Of a stretch of DNA of 64,000 nt, positions 9,269 to 21,543 are shown one piece after another (the first letter of the stretch is position 1; the number at the start of each line of letters is the position of its first letter). This stretch comes from Cryptomeria japonica. Taxonomy: Eukaryota; Streptophyta; Pinopsida; Cupressales; Cupressaceae. A model generated the notes under the pieces. It had not been told where the DNA came from. It saw nothing but the letters and a program-made list of their open reading frames with translations, and ran no database searches. The translations under genes were made by a program, and so were the position numbers. The DNA is taken from positions 139,970,849 to 140,034,848 of the forward strand of contig NC_081410.1 in NCBI RefSeq assembly GCF_030272615.1. The letters run 5' to 3'.

Positions 9269-11900
9269 ATGCAAGGGACAAAGAACACAAGATCATTCAT
9301 GAAGAAACATCCTCGTGAAACTCTGCATGAAGGTCTGTCAAAATAGTCACGAAGAGGCTAGAAGAGATCTGTGTTGCATGAGCCATCAAATGCTGCGTGG
9401 GTGCAAAAAAACAATAATACTGGTAAGATGCCTGATCGACCTATCTATGCAAAGTCTAATTCATCTTCTAGAGATTCAGAGCATGATATTTTAGGTTTCC
9501 ATTCTAGATTATTTGGAAATATTGATGATGCACCTATTTTAAATCAAGATCTATCTCATGTCAGTGTTTCTGCGAAAGATAGAACTAGTTCAAATGCAAT
9601 TAGGCACTCTGTTCCTAGGACAATAGATGGGAACATTAGTCTAATTGACATAGATCAAATTAATGCATCTGACTCTGAAGAAAACTTCCCTGATGAGGAT
9701 AAGATGTCTCAAGAGATCGAAGATTTGAATAAAAGAGTCCATCATTTAATCTCCCTAAGAGCCCAAAAGGAGGCAACTAAGGAGAAGGAAATCAAAGCCA
9801 AGTTAATGGAAAGAGATAGGTTTCTTAGACAGATAGCTGATCTTGAAATGTTTGCTAAAGAAAAGGAAAAAAGTGATGAGGAAGGCCCTGTGATTAGGGA
9901 AATCCTAATCCCTAAAACTAGACAAGCTTGTAAGTCAGTAGCCCGGCCAATTAGGGAAGTATTTAATGACTCCCAGCTTCCTAAAGCTAATTTAGACAAA
10001 GGAAAACAGAAATGGGTAGATGATGAAGTAGAATCTAAAACTACAGAAGGGATTTCTCATAGGATTCTAGCACATGAGAAAGAGATGGAAAGGATGAGGA
10101 AGGAAAAGGAAGATCTACAAATGGAACTGGAAAAGGTTGAGTTAGAAGTAGTGAATCAGGAAGTAAAAAGAAAGATTAATTAATTAAAGGCTCCCCCTAT
10201 CACATTCCCATCGGAAAATCCTAGCAAGCCTAATCCCCAACACATTTCCTTTCCTCAGGTCAATACTCAACCTGCAGTACATGCTAATACTACCTCAGTA
10301 AACCAAATACCCGTGAATAAACAATACATTCAAGCACCTCAATCTTCAATCCCAAAAGCTAAAATGACCATGGGAAATAATAGTGCTATTACCCCTTTTC
10401 AAAGAAGGCCAATCAATCTAGAACAGTATAGGAAATTGTTTTTTGATGGGATCCCAGGATATCCAAATCATGTTCTTACTGAGCTAAGAGACAGACTCCA
10501 TAAGTTTGCTGGGAACAATGCAATTAGTGCTGAGGAACATCTGAAATATTTTGGGGATTTAATAAACGATTATGAGATAACAGATGAAGATGTTATTATG
10601 AAGTTGTTTGTTCAATCCCCGTTGATGATGCAAGAGATTGGTACAGAGGTCTTCCAATAAATAGCATAGGTTCATGGGATGATTTTAAAAATTGCTTTCA
10701 AGGTCAGTATGGTGACAAGACTAATGTGAGTTTCATGCTGAATGAGTTCAATAATATTAGAAAATCTAAAAATGAAATAGTCACTGATTTCAATGCCAGA
10801 TTCCAGAAAGCTATGCACATATTGTATCAAGTGATGAGGCTAGATGATAACATGTGTCTTAATACATATTACAATGCATTTGATTCCAAAATGGCCTATA
10901 TCTTGAGAGATAAAAATCCTCATAACCTGAGGGATGCTTTTAGAATTGCCATAAATGTAGAAAGTAACAGAAAAGCATCTGGAAAATTAGGAAGAAGGAC
11001 GGATGGTAGATTATGGCATGAAACCAAACAACAACCTAACAAAGTTGCTAAAGAGGATGATAAAATGGAGAAACTGGTTACTGCTATGAAAGATTTGACT
11101 GCCAAGGTTAACAAGAATGATAAGCCCCATTATAACTAGCAAGATAGACCTCCTAGATTACATGATATGTCATACAATACAAATTGGAAGGATGGTAAAC
11201 CCCAATTTGAGAAGTCCAAAACTACCCAAAGTCAAGACACACCTGATCCTTTAAAAGGGAAAACTATTCACAATATAGAAAATACTCCTTGGTGTATTGC
11301 TTGTGATGGACCACATTCTCCTCATCAGTGTGCAGTGGCCCAAGCTCTAGAAGAATCTATGAGACCAGAAGCAGAGCTTGACATTAATATGTTTAAAACT
11401 ATCGTAGAAAGTGATGAGGAATATGTGCAAAGTGAATACAGTGATGTGTTGGATAGTGAGAGGCTAGTGCAAGGACAATTAGCCTTAGGTTGGCATCCTA
11501 CAATGAATGTGGTAACAATTGAAGATGAAGAAGTTCATCTTAGGAGGCCTAGTGAGGAAGAAGTTAGAAATCTCACTAAGGCTGCAATTGCCAAAGCAAA
11601 ACACAATTATAATCTGAGAAGCACTAAGAGAGATACTGATCAGGGTGAGCTAGGGTCTATGTTTGTAAAAGAAGTCACAAAAAAGGGGGCATCAAGCACT
11701 GCTACTACTATTCCAAAGGTTAGTCAAGAAAAAGAGGAACCAGTTAAAGATTTACCTAAAGGCATAGATGATAAAAGTGTTGGTGATGTACAAAGAGCAG
11801 AGACAGTGAAAAGGGCAAGTCAATTCAAAATAGAAAAAGTTAAGGTTAATACTGAAAAATGTAATAATTCTACATTTGATATGGCCCAAGATTTAACTCA
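9269..11900 (+). pseudogene. G gag
   Basis: The capsid precursor. I chose ATG at 9269 because it is in frame with the following 1.4 kb and sits about 180 bp after the primer site. Residues from about 9680 to 10180 form a K/E-rich coiled coil. The retrotransposon-gag core spans about 10420-10960 and includes DWYRGLP and SWDDFKNCF, the classic WYxxL-type signature, though the frame slips by one base near 10625. A C-x2-C-like stretch (CIACDGPHSPHQC near 11298) is the only zinc-knuckle candidate. Stops at 9344, 9359, 10181 and 11137 break it. From 10630 on it is in the same frame as pol, so gag and pol were probably one polyprotein. Confidence 0.75.
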
Positions 11901-12049
11901 AATGAAAGTCACTGTTCCATTAATAGAATTGCTAAAGATTAAGGAACATAAGGATGCAGCTTTGTCTTTATTCTCTAATATATCTGATAGTGACACAGTA
12001 TCACCCACTGGTTTAGCTAAAGTTGGGAAGGATCAAGAGTTCCAAACTC

Positions 12050-12500
12050 CAGAAGTCTATGTTGGAACCACTATCACTCAGGAGCCTTCTCAGGTAGATC
12101 CCTTCTATGTTACTTTGTTAGTCAATAACCGGCTGATTAAAAACTGCATGATAGACTCAGGAGCTACTGCTAATGTAATTCCCTATGGTGTTATGAAAGA
12201 ATTAGGGTTATCAATAACCACTGTGTATGGGAAATGCTATGCCATGGATAATAGAGAAGTGCCTGTGATAGGTACAATGAGAGATCTAGAAGTAAAAATA
12301 GCAGCATTTCTTGAAGCCACTTACAAAATGGATGTTATTGTTGCTGATACTAAACCCCACTATGGTATGTTACTTTCCAAGCAGTGGGCAGCAGCAGTAG
12401 GGGGAAATGTTCAACTGGACTTGTCTTATGCTACTATTCCTATTGGTGGTAATCAGGTCAAACTATACAGAGAGCCACGAGCTCCTAAGGTAATTGAAAA
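12050..12500 (+). pseudogene. G protease domain
   Basis: An aspartic protease domain of retroviral type that would cleave the polyprotein. CMIDSGATANVIPYGVM near 12146 carries the catalytic DSGAT triad, preceded by the FYVTLLVNNR strand and followed by the flap region and a GMLLSKQWA helix near 12365. It is continuous with gag upstream and the RNase H downstream without a stop in this segment, so this domain itself is undamaged. Confidence 0.88.
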
Positions 12501-12599
12501 TGTGGACCCTAGTATGCTTAATTGTATGATTGATGTAGATTTAGATAACTTCAGACTTCAACCAATTTCACCTCAATTGAACAATACTGACCCAATTGT

Positions 12600-13020
12600 A
12601 GTTGAGCTACAAGCACAGCAATACGGGTTGTGGCAGATGTATTTTGATGGAGCTTGCTCCAAAGAAGGATCTGGAGCAGGGGTTCTTTTTGTGTCCTCGT
12701 CAGGTATAACTTTTAAATACTCATTTTTATTGGCATTCCAATGCACAAATAATACTGCAGAGTATGAAGCCCTGTTACTAGGACTTGAGGTTGCAAAAAG
12801 GCATGGAATTCAACTGTTGAAAGTAATGGGGGATTCAGAATTGGTTGTCTCTCAGGTGAGATCTAAATATGCATCCAAGAATGATAGATTGAATTAGTAT
12901 AAGGATGTTGTTTGGGATGTTATTGAGCATTTTGATGCATTTTCTATCAATTGGATAGAGCGAACAAAAAATATTATGACAGATTTCCTAGCTAATGTTG
13001 CTTTGAAAAATGATGATGCA
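12600..13020 (+). pseudogene. G extra RNase H, upstream of RT
   Basis: A type I RNase H domain lies between protease and RT. MYFDGACSKEGSGAGVLF near 12640 supplies the first aspartate, NNTAEYEALLLGL near 12750 the glutamate, VMGDSELVVSQV near 12825 the second aspartate, and MTDFLANVAL near 12976 the last. This is the archaeal-like (aRNH) form known from Tat elements, where I expect it after the RT-RNase H block; here it precedes RT. A TAG at 12895-12897 replaces a glutamine. All four acidic residues are present, in contrast to the degenerate RNase H after the RT. Confidence 0.82.
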
Positions 13021-13227
13021 ACGCTAACCAGTATTTCCACCATGGAAATAAAATCTAGGCCTGCCATCCCTGATAATGTGTACAATTGGCAAGTTTTTGC
13101 TGATGATGAAGACATTCTTAGGTTTATCCAATGTGTTGATGATTATGATGGACAAAAGATTGATTGTAATGCATTGGTGGAAGTGGTGGATAATAAAGAG
13201 ACAGTTTTTGGAAATGATGTTGTCTAG

Positions 13228-14379
13228 TTGGAAACCAACGAGATACCTAAAGGGTTGGTGGAGCTGGAGAGCATGTTTAGTTATAATGATAGTCATTTAC
13301 ACCAGCAATCTACCACCAAGTTAGAAGAGTTAGAGGAGGTAAACCTGGGGACAGAATCATTCCCTAAGTTGGTATATATTGGAAAGAAATTACCCCCTCA
13401 TGTTAGGACTAACCTTATCAATTTATTGAAAAGGTATAAGCATGTTTTTGCTTGGTCTTATGAAGACCTAAAGGCATATAGAAAAGATCTTTTTCAACAT
13501 GAAGTTCCTTTACTTCCAGATGCTAAGCCTTTCAGACAGAAACAGAGACCTATCAACTCCTTATTAGAAACTAAAATGCAACAAGAATTGACCAAATTGA
13601 GAGAAGGGGGGATTATCAAACCAATAAGACATTCTTCATGGGTTTTCAATTTGGTCCCAGTAAAGAAGAAAAATGGAGACATCAGATTGTGTGTAGATTT
13701 TAGGAATCTGAATGTTGCTTCCCTAAAAGATAATTACTCATCCCCAAATATGGAAGCAATGCTACAAAGAGTGACAGGCTGTGATCTTTTATCCATGATG
13801 GATGGTTTCTCAGGATACAATCAAGTGTTGGTAAAGGAGTCTGAATAGTTTAAAACAACTTTCACTACTCCATGGGGAACCTATGTATATGTGAGAATGC
13901 CATTTGGATTAAAAAATATAGGAGCTACATTTCAGAGAGCTATGGATGTGGCTTTTAAAGAATTCATAAATATCATTATGGTGGTTTACCAAGATGATCT
14001 AACTTGTTTCTCAAAGAAAGCTGATGATCATTATGGACATCTAGAGAAGGTGTTCAATAAAGCCCTAGAATTTGGTGTATCACTGAATCCCAAGAAATGT
14101 CATTTTGGAGTCACTGAAGGAAAGTTATTGGGACACATAGTTTCCAAGGAAGGGGTAAGAATAGACCCTGAGAGAATTGAAGCAATCAACAGAGTGTCTG
14201 AACCTAAAAATGTGAAAGGTATCCAATCCTTTTTAGGCAAAGTGAATTTTGTCAGGAGCTTCATTGCAAACTTCGCAGAGATAGTGAAGCCTATTGTCAA
14301 ATTGCTTAAGAAGGACACAAAGTTTCATTGGGATCAAGAAGCTTCAAAATATTTTGATGAGATTAAAAAGGCAATCTAG
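13228..14379 (+). pseudogene. G reverse transcriptase
   Basis: Ty3/Gypsy RT that would copy the element RNA. Landmarks: PFRQKQRPINS near 13530, VPVKKKNGDIRLCVDFRNLN near 13655 with the first catalytic aspartate in the later DLLSMMDGFSGYNQ, RMPFGLKNIGATFQRAMD near 13895, and the catalytic box YQDDL near 13990. The thumb ends with FLGKVNFVRSFI near 14230. The frame is continuous with the upstream RNase H except for TAG stops at 13225-13227, 13846-13848 and 14377-14379, consistent with glutamine codons decayed from CAG. Confidence 0.92.
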
Positions 14380-14800
14380 GAGGCACCAGTGTTGAAATCC
14401 CCTGATTATAGTAAGCCTTTTTCTCTGTTTTCTTTTGTTTCATATCACACGGTGGCTGCAGTACTATTACAAAAGGACAATGAAGGATATGAACATCCCA
14501 TAGCCTTCTATAGTAAATCTTTGTAGGCGGCAGAACTAAAATATAAAACCATGGAGAAACAAGCTTATGCCCTAGTTAAAGTTGTTAAGGCTTTTAGGCC
14601 ATATCTGGTGAATGCAAACATCATTGCCTATGTTCCACATGCTGTAGTTAAAGATATTTTGTCTCAGTCTGAGGTTACTAGGAAGAGATGCAAATGGATC
14701 AATAGAATTCAGGAGTTCAACTTGGAGATAAAGATCACCAAATTAGTGAGAGGGTTAGGTTTGGCTAAGCTCATGACTGAGTCAAATCTCATGAATGTAG
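14380..14800 (+). pseudogene. G second RNase H, degenerate (tether-like)
   Basis: The usual Gypsy RNase H position directly after RT. The region FSFVSYHTVAAVLLQKD near 14430 is clearly the first strand, but the catalytic aspartate expected in the (V/I)DAS motif is absent. HPIAFYSKSL and the following helix (YKTMEKQAYALVKVVKAFRPYL near 14545) are preserved. A TAG lies at 14524-14526. Loss of the catalytic acid while the upstream RNase H keeps its own parallels the connection domain of vertebrate retroviruses; this reading is inference. Confidence 0.72.
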
Positions 14801-14907
14801 AAATACACAATGTTGAGGTTAGAGATGTTTTGGTCACTAGTATTGAGAGGCAACCCTGGTACACAGAGATAATCCAAGTATTGAGAGGTGATACACTCCC
14901 AGAATAA

Positions 14908-16113
14908 ATGACATACAATCAGAAAAGAACTTTGAAACTCAAGTCCCAAAAGTATGTGCTCATTCAGGGTGATCTTTTCTAGAGAAAAAGAGATGGAGAG
15001 TTACTAATGTGTTTGGATGAATTTCAAGCTAAACAAGTGTTGATTGAAATGCATGATGGAGTATGTGGAGGTCACTATTCTACCAAGACTACTACTGGTA
15101 AGATAATATGGGCTGGGTATTATTGGCCCACCTTATTTAAAGATACCCATTCATATGTTCAAAGAAGTGATCCATGTCAGAGATTCTCCTCCAAGCTCAA
15201 GTATGAAGGAGCCTTACCCCTAAACCCAGTCTCTGTAGAAGCTCCTTTTGTCCAGTGGGGCATTGATTTTATTGGAGAAATTGTTGAGAAGTCAGGGAGA
15301 GGTCATGGATGGATCATAGTGGCCACTGATTATTTCACCAAATGGATAGAAGCCATCCCTACAAGAAGAGCTACTAGTAAGATTGTCATTGATTTCTTGA
15401 TGGATAGTATTGTGACTAGATTCAGAACACCTGCAAAATTGGTAATGGATAATGCTATGTGGTTCAGATTAGAAGAATTTGTAGGTTTTTGCAATAGTCA
15501 TGGTATACTCATGTCATACTCATCACCTTATCACCCTCAGGGAAATGGACAAGCAGAATCCAGCAATAAAAGCCTGTTGAATATCATCAAGAAAATCTTA
15601 GAGGAAAATAAAAGATCTTGGGATCAAAAGTTGAAGTTAGCTCTGTGGGCAAATAGAATAACAGTTAAAAAATCCATTGGAATGTCACCTTTTGAGTTGG
15701 TTTATGGTACCCAAGCCAGACTGCCGGTAAATAACCTACTTCCAGTGTATAAGTTTTTGCAGAATGAGGACATGGAGGTATCTGAACCAATGGAAAATCA
15801 AATGATCCAAATTGTAGAAATGGAGGAGCTTAGGACTTCTGCCCATAAGAAAAATCAGAAGATTCAGTTGTAGTCAAAGTATCTTTTTGATAAAAGGACA
15901 TCACTAAGGAAGTTTCAAATTAGTGACATGGTTCTTCAGTGGAATGCAAAAGGACAGGATAAAGCAAAGCATAAAAAATTTGAATCACTATGGATTGGCC
16001 CTTTTGTGGTTTGTGACCTAAATGGTAAGGATTCATATTTCTTGAAGAATATGGATGATGAAATGCAGGAATTTCCAATGCATGGACAATTCCTGAAGCA
16101 TTATTTCTCTTAA
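14908..16113 (+). pseudogene. G integrase
   Basis: The integrase inserts the cDNA. An H2C2 zinc-binding region spans about 15045-15185 (MHDGVCGGHY, then SDPCQRF where the first cysteine has become serine). The DDE core follows: GIDFIGEI near 15260, VMDNAMWF near 15444 (family TDNGxxF) and NGQAESSNKSL near 15545. A C-terminal domain ending in HGQFLKHYFS stops with TAA at 16111-16113. TAG at 14980-14982 and 15871-15873 interrupt the frame. No chromodomain is seen, as expected for a non-chromovirus. Confidence 0.9.
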
Positions 16114-16248
16114 TGTCCATGCACGGTAGGTCTTTCGTTTGTACATATTTTGTTTTCTTTCCTGCTTTTCTGGTTTTGGTTTGTTTCTCCAGAGTTTCTG
16201 AGTTTTCTTGTATTGATCTCGCAATCAACCATCCCCAATCAGAGCCGC
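16114..16248 (+). other. G 3' spacer without an obvious polypurine tract
   Basis: A 135-bp stretch between the integrase stop and the 3' LTR. It is pyrimidine-rich (runs of TTTCTTTCC type), and the bases just before the LTR read AATCAGAGCCGC, not a purine run. The plus-strand primer site is therefore unclear. Confidence 0.6.
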
Positions 16249-16576
16249 TGTTATCACTGATTAAAATTGGGTTTTTCTTTTCCCATGATTGGCTATGGTA
16301 TGTTGATTTTTCGAATAGGGTGTATTTCCAAATGCTTCAGCTTTGTTGTAGACTTTAAGGGTTTAAGGGTTTTTTATTTTAGATCCTATAGTATTTGTTT
16401 CAGGCCCTCTGGTTTCTAATCTTCTGTTACTTTATTCACTTAAGTAATGGGTCATGGGGTCGTAGGAAGTGTCCCCCCTTGTTGTTTGCCTAGGCGGTTA
16501 TGTTAATAAATCAAAAATTTTGTGTCTTATATGTCATTCTCCTAAAGTTGTCGGGCCCAATAACTAGTGCGCATCT

Positions 16577-17437
16577 CGCAAATGATCCAACGACCCGTGC
16601 TATTTCACAAGGGTAAGATACTCATCCTTTATACCCCGTGAAATAGCGAGAGTGAACGAGAGTCATCCACGTGTCATGATGGAGGAAGCGAAGGGTGTAG
16701 CTGTCAAGAGTGGTTAGAGCCCCATGGCTTTCTTTTGGCATATTAGAAGGTGGCACATGGCACAAGTCACCACAGTCAGCGGGTCAGGATTAAAGGTTCA
16801 AAGCGGGCCCCAGAAGTGAGTCAGGTCGCAGGTAGAGATGACCTGGTAGGTACAGCTGTTAACAATTTATTGAATCCCCATGGTTTCCTTCTAGCAAATG
16901 ACAGAGTGACAACTTAGCTCCGCAGGTGACTGGATGTCAGGTGTTCATGACGAGTCAGCGGGCCCACCCCTCTTAAAAGCCTTTTCAAAGGATTAAACGC
17001 CAATCAACTTGAGAGATGATCCAACAGGCCGTGCTATTTCGCAAGGGTAAAATGCTCACTCTTTATGCCTGCAAAATAGTGAGAATGAACGAGAACCGTC
17101 CATGTGTCATGATGATGACCTGGAGGATATGGCTGTTGAGATGAAAGTGGGGCCCCCGTGGTTTCCTTCTGGCAAATGATAGAGTGACAACTCAGCTCCG
17201 CAGGTGACTGGATGCCAAATGTTCATGATGAGTCAGTAGGCCCACCCCTCCTGAAAGCCTTTTCAGAGGATTAAACGTCGATCAACTTGAGAGATGATCC
17301 AATGAGCCGTGCTATTTCACAAGGGTAAAATGCTCACTCTTTATGCCCGTGAAATAGCGAGAGTGAATGAGAACCGTCCACGTGTCATGATGACATGTGG
17401 TTTAAGAAGAAAGTATGGGCCCACCACAGTATAAAAG
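16577..17437 (+). promoter_or_regulatory. Promoter block and TATA box of the G 3' LTR
   Basis: The three GATCCAA boxes recur at about 16583, 17018 and 17297, with the same inverted repeats and CC(A)CGTGTCATGATG ends (middle copy again CATGTG). TATAAAAG is at 17430-17437 after GGGCCCACCACAG. Because it sits in the 3' LTR, its transcript would be the internal gene plus flanking Copia A sequence. Confidence 0.6.
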
Positions 17438-17937
17438 AAAGACATATGGCCAGTATCAAGTGGAATACGAAGGGAATATCAAGGCCAATGGTTGGGTGTC
17501 GCGTGGTATTATGTAGCCAATAGAAAAGCAGGACCCAGAGCAAAGCCAAAGCCACCAATTAACGAAAGAATAAAAATGAAACACTTGCAGGAATGTTGTG
17601 ACTCGTTGGAGCAAAAAATATGAATTCTCGTATGAATTTGATTTTGAAGGGACGGCTGAAGCATGCAAAATCAATGTTATAGTTAAGGCCTTGAGTACAA
17701 ATATTTGATTTCCTAACAACCAAGTGAGATATCTTTTAAAAGATTTTGCAGAAGAGTAGACATAGAGTTACTTTCATCAGATACAGAACAAGTCGGTTCA
17801 GTTGCAGAGCAATTTCCTTCAAGCAAAGAACAAGTTCTCTCATATTTTGTAGCAATTCTTGTGTAGTGTTCTAAATAAGATAATTCATTCGTTGCAGGAT
17901 TGTTTAAGAGTGATATTCATTTTCTTGCATTTTCAAA

Positions 17938-20900
17938 ATGGCTCCTAAAAGGGAATTCTCCAGCAAGGTTAACTATTTAGAAAGAAGTGTGTGTGATGTT
18001 TTTTTAGAACAGTTGATGTTGTCAACCAATCAGGCATCCAAGGCTAAAGAGTTAGTGCCCAGGGCTCCCCGTCTGAAGATAGGAGAAGGATTATATGATA
18101 AAGGTAATTGGTTGAGAGACCCACAGGTTGGACTGTCCGAGATGGGGTTGTTTAAAGTTGGATTCGGAATGAGAAATTCTCCTGCCCCTCAAAACAGTAT
18201 CTGGGAATTAGATGTTGGGAAATAAGTAGTCCCAGGGGTATTCATGGATACAGACCTGCTAACCCAAATGGCGTTAAATTATGATCCAGTCACAAGATGC
18301 ATCCGGGATGTAAATGGGAAAACCCTTGTGGAAATTAATGCTGAAGAGTTTAGGACAGCATTTGGGCTTAATGAGTTCACAAACTTCTTAGAACCTATAA
18401 ATTTCACATCATTAGCCCAAGTTTACGGTGCACAGAGGAGTCATCTCAGGAATGGGCCTCTTAAGGAACTTTTTGTGAAAATAGGAGGGTTAGCAGTTGT
18501 AGGACCCAACACACAAGAGCCCTTCTCATTAAGTATGTTTACCTTGAGGGCTAAAGGAATGTATTGGGCACTTTGTCAAGTTCTAGGAGAAGATGCTGAA
18601 GCAAATATGCCAAATCATTACTTGCTAATGATTGCCCAGATTTTGAATCCTTCTCTTGCTATCACATATGATTATGCCTCTTTCATTGTCGATGCTATCC
18701 ATGGAGGGTTGATAGGAATAAAGAATGGAAAGGTGGACAGACCTTTCGGATGGTATTCACTCCTAATGCACCTTTTTCTCTTCAAAGGTGGTGATTATTT
18801 TGCCAGTGGGCTAGACGTGGCTAAGGAGAAAGGAGGAGAAAAAATGCCAGTACAATTATGGAGTACTATGTTGTCATGGGATAGAGAGGATGCCAGTTTT
18901 TTGAAGTTTGATAAATATTTTGCATCCAAAATAAAGACTCTCCTCTTCTGTGATAACCCAAGAATCCCTAAGATTCTTCTGGAATTCATAAGACTAAAAG
19001 AATTCATAGAGAATATAAAAATTGTTCATAACTGGGGCGACATTTATTTATATCCAGTCTCCACAGTTTTCAGAGTTTTTGGTTTTGGGGGCACTCCATT
19101 TTTGTTACCTTACCAAGTCCCTCTCAAAGTGGGAATAGCGGAGATCCTTAGGCAAATTGGTTGCTTACAAGAAGCAGAGTTAACAGGTAGAGGTAAAGAG
19201 ACTATTTTCCCTGCAGCTACTATAGCCCACCAATTTGTGATAACAAAGGGAGGTTGGAACTACTTTGAGGATTTCTTCAAGCCTTATCATTTGTCCATTA
19301 TAGTGTCCAGGTGTGCTGATCCAGAGGACTTCTTCAACGGTGTGTTTAGGAAGAAGGTAGCATGGAGAGGTAGGCCTCATCAATTCCAGTTTCCTGAAGA
19401 CCTCATCAGAAATGAGTTTGATCTAGATGAGTAGGAGCTAAGGAAAGAAAAGTGGGTGGCTTTTAAAAAAGCCTTGGATTTCGTGCATTTGTTTGATGCT
19501 AGCTATGACCCATTGTCTAGCTTCTTCCCACTAGAAGAAAAAATAAAGTTTTTGATTGTTTGCTTTGAGGATGTGATGCAAACACTAAAGGAGAAGAGGG
19601 AAGCTATGATCAAGAGCAACCCTAAAAAGGTCAGAATGATCCTAAGCAGGTCAGCTTTCAGCAAAGCAATTCCTCCTGGTGATTACACCTTACATAAGAA
19701 ATCAGGTTACAGTGTGTTGGTGGCTACAACAGGGGAGCCCTCTACATCCAAAGGAAAGGGAAAGATACAAGATGTCATTGACATCCAAGACAGCCCAAAG
19801 AAGCAAAGGGTGGGGAAGGAAGTGCAATCAGATACACCTTTGTATTCCCCATCCCAATTCCCTATCCATATAGGAGATGAACAAGCAGCAGCTGAACACC
19901 TCTTGCAGTTGGGTAGTTTAGGGGAAATTGCATACACCTATGATGAAGTGGAGGAAGGGATGCCAGAAGAACCCATTGATGCTGAAATGGATATCACATC
20001 CAATGAACTTAAAGGCCAGGAGTGGGAGCCTGAGATAAAAAAGGCAAGTAGTGCCTTGCTAGCTAATGACAACTTTGTCATGTTGGAAGCATTTATGCAA
20101 TTCATTTGGAAACAACATATAGATATATATAATGCCAGATGTGAGACAAGAAAAGATGAGCAGCCCAAGAAAGATCCAGCCTCAGTGGAAGAAGAAATAA
20201 AACAAGAGATGATGGGAGAATTCAAGACTATCAGCCCTGACCAGGGAAGGGATATCCTAGCACAAGCTGGAGTGCTTATCTTGCCATAGTGGGATATTGC
20301 AGATGCCCTGGTGTTAGATGCAGTAAGAAAAGAGACCAAACCCATGGAAGGGGTTACCTTCAATAAGGATAATGCTGCACTAGTCATGTGGTCTCTCAAG
20401 AGAAATGAGAGCAAGAAAGGCAAAGACACCCCAAGGTCAAGTTACCTTGGTGGAATGATGGTAAAGAGAGTACAAAGTACAGAGGTAGTAGAGGCTGCTA
20501 GTACTGTTTTAGAAACTGCAAAATTCAATGTTGCAGTGGCAGAGAAGGAAGCCAAGGAGGATGTGAGAGGTAAAGATAGCATCATTGCTAAGTTGCAGAG
20601 CCAGTTGATGGGACAATACCAACAAGGTGAGTCTTCAACACTGATGATTTCCTCTTCTCCTACAAGACCTCCACCTACTAGCCCTATCATTGAATTTCCA
20701 CCATCTCCAGCACCCTCCAGCTCTCAAATGATTGAGATTACTCCTCAAGAACTAGAAAACCTGAAACAGGCTCAGGCCTTATATGCAGGGTAATATGAGG
20801 AGAAAGTAAGAGCTGCAATCTCCAGTTTTGCAGATACAATAAATGCCTCATTGCTTTACAACAATGTGGGAAAAATTATGGAGATATGGAATGAGCTGAG

Positions 20901-21543
20901 GAGAGATAAGGCCATTTTGACACCCATTTTTGACAGATGGAGGCCTAGGGAGCAAAATCTAGAGTTCATGTGTGTATCCTGTGATGAAGCAAGAGCCAAT
21001 CCCCTTATCAAATCCACTTCTGATATCACTAAAGTCTTAATGCAATTGGCAGCAGAGGTGGATAATGTGGATAGAAAGGTTAATTTATGTAAGAAGGAAT
21101 ACACTGATCAAGTTTTTGAGTTGCTCCCGGGAATTTTTGCTAATCTAGATCAGTTAAAAGATAAGAAAATATGGCTTAAGGAGATAGAAGATAAATTATC
21201 AACAAGAGTTAAAGGAATCATTGATCTTGATGATACTTCTTTCTTTGTTGTGACAATACAAGAGATAGAGAAAATTAAATCACATTATGATTTTCTTAAT
21301 TCAGAAGTCAACAAACTGAGAAATTCTTGGAAAAGGTTGACTAAGATTAAAGATGATGTGATTAATTTTTCATGGCCGACAGAAGAGATATATAGCAAGT
21401 GGGAAATTAAGTATGCCACCCATGATCCGAAACAGTTGGAGAGCACCCCTGAAAAGATAGAAGTGGTTGCAACCGAACAGCCTGTTGAACAAACTGTAGA
21501 GGCTGAAAAGAGTTTGTAACTGCTTTTTGTGGAAAGTTTGTAA
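17938..21543 (+). pseudogene. G LTR-encoded accessory protein, 3' copy
   Basis: The same protein as at 4703-8368, here in one unshifted frame of 1,201 codons from ATG to the TAA homologous to that at 8366-8368. Nonsense codons interrupt it at 18223-18225, 19432-19434, 20287-20289, 20791-20793 and 21517-21519; each is a sense codon in the 5' copy (for example TTA, CAG, GAG, AAA). The globular N-terminal half with EINAEEFRTAFGLNEF and the DYASFIVDAIHGG/SLLMHLFLF block is intact apart from these stops. Between them the two copies show that the ancestral LTR held an uninterrupted ~1,200-residue frame. Function unknown. Confidence 0.82.

Noticed and set aside
9122-9346. Small plus-strand frame right after the G primer site
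   Set aside because: Only its last part (from the ATG at 9269) fits gag; the start is leader sequence read from a non-ATG codon.
10726-16113. TAG read as a sense (Gln) codon
   Set aside because: The pattern suggested reassignment, but TAA, TGA and frameshifts also occur and the elements are plant nuclear; CHG deamination explains it better.
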